Assembly: GCA_963761425.1 (NCBI GenBank)
Contig: CAVXGQ010000003.1
Coordinates: 124,001-188,000 of the forward strand
DNA: 64,000 nt
From: Bog-793 sp963761425
Lineage (GTDB): Bacteria; Actinomycetota; Acidimicrobiia; Acidimicrobiales; Bog-793
Reading direction: 5' to 3'
Positions 58,593 to 64,000 of this stretch are shown here, one piece after another. The notes below the pieces were generated by a model that did no database searches, was not told the DNA's origin, and worked only from the letters and a program-made list of their open reading frames with translations. The position numbers and the translations under genes were made by a program. Numbering within the stretch: the first letter of the stretch is position 1; the number at the start of each line of letters is the position of its first letter.

Positions 58593-58829
58593 CTGCGAGA
58601 AGCCATCGGCCGAGCCGAGTTGACCAACGCCCTGGACGCTCTCGACGAGGGTGAGGCCGACGTGCTGCTCGCCGCCAAGCTCGACCGGGTTACGCATCGC
58701 GGCAGCATCATCGAGACCAAGGGCGGGAGCTACCGGCTCCAAGACGCCAAGGCCCGGACCCGACGCGCCAAGCCAACGCCCGATCCCTCAGGCAGCCGGC
58801 CTGTGGACCAAGCCCAAATCACCAAGTAG
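58593..58829 (+). pseudogene. chimeric remnant: serine recombinase and IstB-like C-terminus
   Basis: LREAIGRAELTNALDALDEG, EADVLLAAKLDRVTHR is the N-terminal strand of a serine recombinase (A-L-x-x-L-x-x-G-x-A-D-x-L-x-x-x-K-L-D-R). It then runs into RGSIIETKGGSYRLQDAKAR, TRRAKPTPDPSGS, like the end of an IS21 IstB ATPase (DRLTHR-x-x-I-I-x-T-x-G-x-SYR). The KLDR / DRxTHR overlap suggests a crossing point between two dead genes. Confidence 0.45.
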
Positions 58830-58956
58830 CTTCAGGCTCAAAGTGCTTGGGTTTTCGACCAGCGAGCGCTCCTGTTTTCGATCAGCATTCACACGTGGCG
58901 AGAAGATCAGGACTGCACGGACTCAGGTGCTGCGGGACCTTCCGGGAGGAGATGTC

Positions 58957-59330
58957 GTGACGAGTCCATACACTCACGAAGACCTTGAACACCACGGTGA
59001 CGGTTCGGCGGTGGTCTTAAACGAGCCCTTCTGGGATGAGCGCTACCAGTCCAGCAGCTCGCTTTGGAGTGGGGGTCCCAACCAGCAACTGGTCACGAAG
59101 CGAATGACCTCGTTCCCGGTGCCGCGCTCGACGTCGGGTGCGGCGAAGGCGCAGATGCCATCTGGCTTGCCGACCATGGCTGGCACGTCACCGCCGTCGA
59201 CTTCTCCACCGTCGCCATTCAACGGGCTTGCGCCCATGCGCTCAGATTGGGCCCAGATGTCGCCCAGCGCATCAACTGGCTGCACGCCGACCTTTCGCTT
59301 GTCATTGATGCGCCCTTTACGCATCGTTGA
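58957..59330 (+). pseudogene. SAM-dependent methyltransferase, frameshifted and truncated
   Basis: GTG 58957 with GGGAGGAG upstream. First frame: HGDGSAVVLNEPFWDERYQS, SSSLWSGGPNQQLVT. A missing base at about 59095 (GTCACGAAGCG where GTCAC-N-GAAGCG is expected) shifts the frame; the next frame reads EANDLVPGAALDVGCGEGAD, AIWLADHGWHVTAVDFSTVA, the SAM-binding motif I (DVGCGEG). After HADLSLV it ends early at 59330, so about half of the domain is lost. Likely a UbiE/TehB-like methyltransferase relic. Confidence 0.7.
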
Positions 59331-59394
59331 CCCACGCTACGACGGGGAGGCCTAAAATCCCGTGACGCTGGCCTGAAAGGGGAAGGGGAACCTC

Positions 59395-59535
59395 GTGAGC
59401 GTTCGCCGCTTTCTCATAGTGATCTGTATGGCCTTTGTCGTGGGTTCGAACGCCTTGGGAGCCAGCGCCAGCACTACAAAGCCCATCACGATCAAACAGG
59501 CGGCGAAACAGTACCTCGCCGACCGGATTGCATAG
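59395..59535 (+). pseudogene. secreted protein, signal-peptide fragment
   Basis: GTG 59395 preceded by AAGGGGAAGGGG gives 46 residues: VSVRRFLIVICMAFVVGSNA, LGASASTTKPITIKQAAKQY, LADRIA then TAG. A clear signal peptide with a short mature part whose remainder is lost. Its end meets the HxlR fragment. Confidence 0.45.
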
Positions 59536-59669
59536 GAGATCCCGTACAACGCATCATGGATGTCCTGGTAGCGGCGACCGCCATTGGCAAGCTCGGCGAG
59601 CACGGCAAGAGTCCAACGGCCGCCAAGGACGCGGACTAAGCGTTGCGGTTGCTGCCAGCGGTCAGTCAT
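59532..59669 (-). pseudogene. HxlR-family regulator, N-terminal fragment
   Basis: ATG 59669: DRWQQPQRLVRVLGGRWTLA, VLAELANGGRRYQDIHDALY, GISYA. The LGG-R-WTLAVLAEL...G-x-RRY-x-x-x-x-x-x-L-x-x-x-S pattern is the HxlR winged helix. After 46 residues the similarity ends exactly where the signal-peptide fragment begins on the other strand, so a deletion joined two gene pieces. Confidence 0.65.
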
Positions 59670-59788
59670 GTCGGACCCTGCATGTCACATATCGCGGCGC
59701 GGATGGCCCGGTGTTCGGCTCACTTGCAGGGATCGTTGGGAGCAGCGAGAGGCGCTGAAACGCGGACGATACGGTGACGGCGACCCCC

Positions 59789-61129
59789 TTAAGTGTCAAA
59801 GAGCGGTGGGACTATCGACTGGACGAACGTAGCGAGCAAGGGGAGCAGCGCAAAGGTGGGATCGAGGCGTGCCACGAGTCCCTCGCACATCACGACGGTC
59901 TTAATTAACAGCCCGAGCTCCCGCGGGAAGCGCAGGTGATGTCGTCGGCTCACCGCCATGAAGTCGGCAAGGAGAGGTGCGACGCGCTTCTCCCCGGCAG
60001 GCAGCTCGACGGAAGCTGAGATGAGCCGCTCGAGTTCGGCCGCAAAATGGACCTCGTCGACGTCGCTAGGGACGATCCCGAGAGCTCTGAGCGCCGCGGA
60101 ACTTCGCATCGAGTCCTTTGTCGCCAAGGCGAGCAGGATCTCGACGAGCGCGGCCCGTATCGGCGTGGTCACGGTGCCCATCATCCCGAAGTCGACCATC
60201 GCCAAGCGCCCGTCGGCCTCGACAAAAAAGTTGCCAGGATGCGGATCGGCGTGAAAGAAGCCGTCGGTGAATACCATCTTCAGGTACGCGTAGGCAAGGT
60301 CGCGGGCGACCGACCGCAAGTCCACGCCCATCTCCTCGACCATGGGGAAATCGGTGATCTTTGTGCCGAAGACGCGCTCTTGCGTCAGCACCCCCGACGT
60401 CGTCAGCTCCCAAAAGACGACCGGGACATGGACGCCTAGCGCGCTAAGGCTGGGCCGGATCTGATCCGCGCTCCCGGCCTCGGCGACATAGTCGAGCTCG
60501 GTCCGCAGCGTCGTAGCGAACTCATCGATGAAGCCGAGAACGACGCGTCGCCTCCGTCCGAAGATCGCCAGCTTCGCCAGTATCTGAAGGATGGCGAGGT
60601 CGCTGTCGACCGTCGGGATGATCCCGGGACGGCGTACTTTCACGACGACCTCTCGGCCGTCGAAAAGACGACCCGGGTGCACCTGGCCGATCGACGCGAC
60701 AGCGATCGGCTCCTCCCCTAACCAGGCGTAAGCCTCGGCGGGGTCCCTCGACAGCTCATGGCCGATTGCTTCCCGCACTTCGCTGAACGGAATCGGCGGC
60801 CCAGAGTCCTGCAACGACGCGAGCGCCTCCTCGTAGGTGGGAGGGATGAGGTCGGGACGTGTCGAGAGGACCTGGCCGAGCTTGATGAACGTCGGACCGA
60901 GCTCCAAGAGGGCGTCGCGGAGATGCTCGGCGCCGCTCCGGCCGGGGCCTCCTTTATGGATGCGAAGGAACCGTAGGCGCGTGAAGTTGGCGAAGCTCGC
61001 CATCGCATGGCGAAGAAAGACCCAGCCGATCCGGACGGCTCGCCGGTTCACCGAGTGCGTCACCTGGCCGACCGAAGAGCTCGTCCGGGGGCGTGGAAAA
61101 CGATGGGGACAAGGCAGCGGGTCGCGCAC
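59789..61129 (-). CDS. UbiB/ABC1/AarF-family atypical kinase
   Basis: 446 residues from GTG 61129 (GTG 61063 is an alternative start). Family hallmarks: FIKLGQVLSTRPDLIPPTYE (KxGQ), AVASIGQVHPGRL (Ala-rich loop), EVVVKVRRPGI (ATP Lys), GFFHADPHPGNFFV (catalytic Asp and Asn) and LAMVDFGMMG (DFG). The C-terminal hydrophobic end (LLPLLATFVQSIVPPL) suits membrane association. These are ATPase-like kinases tied to quinone or isoprenoid lipid synthesis. No quinone genes are adjacent. The gene is complete. Confidence 0.93.
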   Translation of the reverse strand: MRDPLPCPHRFPRPRTSSSVGQVTHSVNRRAVRIGWVFLRHAMASFANFTRLRFLRIHKGGPGRSGAEHLRDALLELGPTFIKLGQVLSTRPDLIPPTYEEALASLQDSGPPIPFSEVREAIGHELSRDPAEAYAWLGEEPIAVASIGQVHPGRLFDGREVVVKVRRPGIIPTVDSDLAILQILAKLAIFGRRRRVVLGFIDEFATTLRTELDYVAEAGSADQIRPSLSALGVHVPVVFWELTTSGVLTQERVFGTKITDFPMVEEMGVDLRSVARDLAYAYLKMVFTDGFFHADPHPGNFFVEADGRLAMVDFGMMGTVTTPIRAALVEILLALATKDSMRSSAALRALGIVPSDVDEVHFAAELERLISASVELPAGEKRVAPLLADFMAVSRRHHLRFPRELGLLIKTVVMCEGLVARLDPTFALLPLLATFVQSIVPPLFDT

Positions 61130-61244
61130 CGTGTGGCGGACTCGGCGGAGGTCCGGTGCCTAGCTATGCGGACCGCGACGGTCGCTGGCTGAGCTCGTGT
61201 GAGACGCGCGATCGCCTGCGAGAGCACTGAAACCTGGTGAGGTC

Positions 61245-61706
61245 TCATGGTTTGGCGTCGCCGAGAGCCCAGTCGATGGTCGCAGTCGCTTCGTTGGTGT
61301 CGTGGAGCGCGTTGATGGCATCACACTTCTCTGTTCCCCACGACTTCGGGGGTACTCCACCATTGATCTTGTCGATTCCGAGGCGCTCAAGGACACCGAG
61401 AAGGTCAAAAATCTGGCTACGCAAAGGCTTGACTCTGATGCCGTGCTTCAGGAGCAAACCCCATGAGTGCTGGAGCGTCGGCTCGTTCCACTCGAGATCC
61501 TCGACTGCAGCCCACCACTCTTTGACCGCTTGGTCGGTCGCAGTAGTCACTTCGAGGGCGACGACCCTCTTTCCTATGTGGAGGTCAAAGTCGTGCGTAC
61601 TTGGCGGGGCGCCCGACACGTCACGGCAGACGACCCGGTGGGCTCCGAGCACGTCGGCGACGATGTGCGCAGCGTCAACTTCTTCATTCCAGTCGTCCTG
61701 AGCCAC
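61245..61706 (-). CDS. hypothetical protein, possible nuclease fold
   Basis: 153 residues from ATG 61706. STHDFDLHIGKRVVALEVTT (residues about 36-55) has the D-x-D ... E-x-T strand pattern of some PD-(D/E)xK-like folds; the remaining ATDQAVKEWWAAVEDLEWNE, GLLLKHGIRVKPLRSQIFDL and LDKINGGVP-like text has no family name. It is not next to known defence genes. Function unknown. Confidence 0.5.
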   Translation of the reverse strand: MAQDDWNEEVDAAHIVADVLGAHRVVCRDVSGAPPSTHDFDLHIGKRVVALEVTTATDQAVKEWWAAVEDLEWNEPTLQHSWGLLLKHGIRVKPLRSQIFDLLGVLERLGIDKINGGVPPKSWGTEKCDAINALHDTNEATATIDWALGDAKP

Positions 61707-61873
61707 GATCGAAGCCTATCTGTGCAATGCTCGTGGCTCTCCGAAACGAGTGCGCTGACGATCGTCTCAAAAGTGATGCGATGAAGGAGCGGGGCCTCCG
61801 CTCCCCGTGAGGGTTCCAGTCTCGACGTCGAAACTGGGCTTCTCACAGCAGTCCCACGACAAGGGAGGCCCCT

Positions 61874-62065
61874 ATGGAACGAGAGTACGTCGGCATCGAC
61901 CTGCACCGTCACCGCTCGGTGATCGTGCGCATGGATGCACACGGAGAGCAGCTCTCCAGCGTGCGCATCGACAACGATCCCGGTGAGTTCGCCGCCGTCT
62001 CGGCTGCTATTCGCCCCTCAGCCTCATCCGTACGAGCGCGTGCTGACGTGGCACTCATGGCATAG
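61874..62065 (+). pseudogene. IS110-family transposase, N-terminal fragment
   Basis: 63 codons from ATG 61874: MEREYVGIDLHRHRSVIVRM, DAHGEQLSSVRIDNDPGEFA, AVSAA, then a diverged tail. VGIDLHR is the first DEDD motif of the IS110 RuvC-like domain. The remaining DEDD residues and the Ser domain (about 300 residues) are lost. Confidence 0.85.
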
Positions 62066-62143
62066 GTGCTCGGCAATTGGCCACCGTCGCTGCGCCTCCA
62101 GCCTCCTCAGAAAGCTTGTGGTGGAATTCGGCAGCGCGTGAAC

Positions 62144-62167
62144 CGCCCCAGTTGATTGAGAAGAGCC
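62144..62167. repeat. 24-bp end shared with 6262-6285
   Basis: CGCCCCAGTTGATTGAGAAG then AGCC; same as the sequence at 6262-6285 except one base (G for C). Confidence 0.6.
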
Positions 62168-62256
62168 AGTAATCCTCTTTGATAGGGTTCCAACACGAGA
62201 CAAGCACAGGTGGTGAGTGTGTTCACTTCATACACTGCGTTAGTGGTGTTAGCGAT

Positions 62257-63276
62257 ATGAAAGCCGTCGTCTATAGCGCTCCGCGGCAGTTTGACGTCCG
62301 CACGGTCCCAACGCCGGAGCCTGGCGTGGGAGAGGTCCGGCTCGTGGTCGAGATGGCCGGCATGTGCGGGACCGACATTCATATCCACGACGGGGGCTTC
62401 TTCTCAAAGTATCCGTTGACGCCTGGCCATGAGATCGTCGGTCACGTCGATTCTGTCGGGGTAGGCGCCGAGGGGCTCTCTGTCGGCCAGCGCGTTGCCG
62501 CCGACAACACCGTGCTCTGTGGCCACTGCCCGTCCTGTAGACGCGACCAGCCGCTGTTTTGCAGCAACTTCTATTCGCTGGGGGTGAACGGGCCGGGAGC
62601 CTTCGCCGAGTTCGTCATCGTGCGTGCCGAGAAGTGCTTCCCCGTAGATGACCTGAGTCCGAGCACCGCGGTGATGACTGAGCCGACTGCGTGCGCGATA
62701 CACGGAATGGACGTGCTCGACCTGCGCCCAGGCACAGATGTCCTGTTGTTTGGCGCGGGACCGACCGGACTCGTGCTGGCGCAACTGCTCGTGCACGGTG
62801 GGGCGGCCCGGGTGACCGTGGCGGCACCGACGGCCTTCAAGCTTGCCCTGGCCCGTGAGTACGGGGTCGACAAGACCCTGCAGATCAACCGGGCGGATCC
62901 GGGGGCTTCGCTCGGGGCGCTGCGCGACGGCGCACCTGACGGTTACGACGTCATCGTCGAGGCGACCGGCTCCTCTGCGGTCGGCGAGATGTGCGTGCCG
63001 CTCGTCCGCGACGGAGGCACCGTCCTCATCTACGGGATGGCCGACGAAGGGGCTGTTCTTCCCGTGCATCCTTACGAGATATTCCGTCGCGAACTGACGG
63101 TGAAGGGCTCATTCGCTCAGACTCACTGTTTCGACCGCGCCCTTGCCGTGCTTCGGTCTGGTCGCGTGCGAACCGAGGGCATCGTCACGCACCAGTTCGG
63201 CCTTGACGCCTACCAAAGCGCTTTGGAGGCATTGCGAAACGAGCCATCCTGCATGAAGGCGGCGATCGTCCCTTAA
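62257..63276 (+). CDS. zinc-dependent alcohol/polyol dehydrogenase
   Basis: ATG 62257 (MKAVVYSAPRQFDVRTVPTP) gives 339 residues. Catalytic zinc site: MCGTDIHIHDG (Cys), GHEIVGHVDSVG (His-Glu) and MTEPTACAIHGMD (Glu). Structural zinc: CGHCPSCRRDQPLFC (four Cys). Rossmann NAD(P) site: LLFGAGPTGLVLAQLLVHGG. It is a medium-chain dehydrogenase close to sorbitol/threonine dehydrogenases. A second enzyme of the same kind follows at 63451, so a sugar-alcohol route starts here and runs out of the window. Substrate is not readable. Confidence 0.92.
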   Translation: MKAVVYSAPRQFDVRTVPTPEPGVGEVRLVVEMAGMCGTDIHIHDGGFFSKYPLTPGHEIVGHVDSVGVGAEGLSVGQRVAADNTVLCGHCPSCRRDQPLFCSNFYSLGVNGPGAFAEFVIVRAEKCFPVDDLSPSTAVMTEPTACAIHGMDVLDLRPGTDVLLFGAGPTGLVLAQLLVHGGAARVTVAAPTAFKLALAREYGVDKTLQINRADPGASLGALRDGAPDGYDVIVEATGSSAVGEMCVPLVRDGGTVLIYGMADEGAVLPVHPYEIFRRELTVKGSFAQTHCFDRALAVLRSGRVRTEGIVTHQFGLDAYQSALEALRNEPSCMKAAIVP

Positions 63277-63450
63277 GCGATCTGGAACTTGCGCAGGAGC
63301 ACCGATGATCGAGAACCTTCGTGCTCTTGGTGCAATTGATCGAGCTCGAGGTCGGGGTCCGATCCGGGCCGCAGCGACCTGGGCCCCTGAGCAGCCGTGT
63401 CACGTGGGGCTAGTCTCCATATCCGTTCTTGCAGGAAGGACCTGAATACG

Positions 63451-64000
63451 ATGCTGCAATTGTCGAACAAAGCGGCCGTGCTTTACGGAATTGGTGATCT
63501 CAGGATCGAGGACCGGCCGGTGCCGGTCCCGGGTCCTCGCCAGGTCCTCGTCGAAGTGGCGTCGGTCGGCATCTGCGGATCAGACGTTCACTACTACGAG
63601 CACGGGCGGATCGGGGACTTCGTAGTAAGGGCACCGATGGTGCTCGGCCACGAGGCCTCTGGGGTCGTCGTAGGCAGGGGTGACCTGGCGCGACACCATG
63701 AGCTCGGCCAGCGGGTCGCCCTAGAGCCGGGCGTGCCGTGCGGCTCCTGCCGGGAGTGCCGCACCGGCCACTACAACCTGTGTCGGGACGTCATCTTCTT
63801 TGCCACCCCACCGGTCGACGGCGCGCTCGCGCGCTACGTGACCATCCACGAGGACTTCGCGTTCGGGCTGCCCGACCACGTCACAGATGACGCCGGCGCG
63901 CTCTGTGAGCCGCTTTCTGTCGGACTATGGGCGTGCCGCAAGGCGGGGATAACGGTCGGGGCGCGCGTGGCTATCGCCGGCGCCGGGCCGATCGGTGCCG
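63451..64000 (+). CDS. zinc-dependent polyol (xylitol/sorbitol-type) dehydrogenase, cut by window edge
   Basis: ATG 63451 with GGAAGGAC upstream; 183 residues visible. VGICGSDVHYYEHGRIGDFV carries the catalytic Cys and the YYxHGRIG motif typical of sorbitol/xylitol dehydrogenases; then GHEASGVVVGRG (His-Glu), structural Cys cluster CGSCRECRTGHYNLC, and the start of the NAD site AIAGAGPIGA at the right edge. It would oxidise a polyol to a ketose in the cytoplasm. The C-terminal half lies beyond 64000. Confidence 0.92.
   Translation, partial: MLQLSNKAAVLYGIGDLRIEDRPVPVPGPRQVLVEVASVGICGSDVHYYEHGRIGDFVVRAPMVLGHEASGVVVGRGDLARHHELGQRVALEPGVPCGSCRECRTGHYNLCRDVIFFATPPVDGALARYVTIHEDFAFGLPDHVTDDAGALCEPLSVGLWACRKAGITVGARVAIAGAGPIGA

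Larger units (their letters stand above)
61783..62170. mobile_element. internally deleted IS110-like element
   Basis: The leader TCCAGTCTCGACGTCGAAAC (61816-61835) and start of an IS110 transposase (61874-62065) are followed by about 80 bases and an end (62144-62167) that also occurs at 6262-6285. The middle and C-terminal parts of the transposase are missing. Boundaries are approximate; IS110 elements have no terminal inverted repeats to fix them. Confidence 0.55.

Overview
The window is high-GC DNA with GTG/TTG starts, a MobF relaxase, an SCO6880-type conjugation cluster, collagen-like secreted protein and MTH1187 protein. This points to an actinomycete (Actinomycetota); a deep lineage such as Acidimicrobiia is possible but unproven. 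No complete rRNA or tRNA gene is present. The window is a mosaic of a small sugar-utilisation locus, a conjugative element, a defence/toxin-antitoxin island, and gene relics.

Region by region. 1-6.1 kb: a LacI-type regulator (cut by the left edge), two LacI-like operator palindromes, decayed ThuA-like and M24-peptidase fragments, a sugar-binding protein, a one-domain ABC ATPase, ribokinase and a nucleoside hydrolase. This is a ribose/nucleoside scavenging locus with no permease gene in sight. 6.3-14.2 kb: a tightly overlapping minus-strand operon for DNA transfer (VirB2-like, TrbL/VirB6-like, SCO6880-like, VirB4-like and TraG/VirD4-like proteins, then a conserved conjugation protein and an excisionase-like HTH). 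14.2-20.3 kb: accessory genes, including a KTSC protein and a collagen-like repeat protein, an XRE regulator and a BTAD membrane protein. 20.3-31.7 kb: a Clp-N/zinc-ribbon protein, two ardC antirestriction genes, and the MobF relaxase with a possible oriT hairpin.

The most striking structure is a 5.3-kb insertion (21860-27195) that splits the first ardC in frame. It carries two overlapping tyrosine recombinases, an ERCC4-fold nuclease and a second complete ardC, and ends in imperfect inverted TTATnTGGACA termini. Removing it restores an intact 278-residue ArdC, so the boundaries are directly visible.

31.7-52.7 kb is a defence island: BrnT toxin with an unusual fused antitoxin and a Cys-rich partner, a type II restriction-modification pair, a TrlF-like PHP/ATPase protein, Mrr-like and HsdR-N-like nuclease proteins, and a RES-Xre toxin-antitoxin pair. 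An IS1595-family element with two passenger genes (43147-45212, 8-bp target duplication TGGGATAA) interrupts a large secreted protein gene that can be rebuilt exactly. A tRNA 3' remnant and an integrase C-terminus at 52.5-52.7 kb look like an old integration scar.

52.9-64 kb is more chromosome-like: cysteine desulfurase, thiamine-binding protein, cold-shock protein, sigma-70 factor, UbiB-family kinase and two zinc alcohol dehydrogenases (the last cut by the right edge). These are interspersed with many broken genes (cupin, methyltransferase, HxlR, IS21/resolvase and IS110 remnants), which indicates repeated insertion and deletion.
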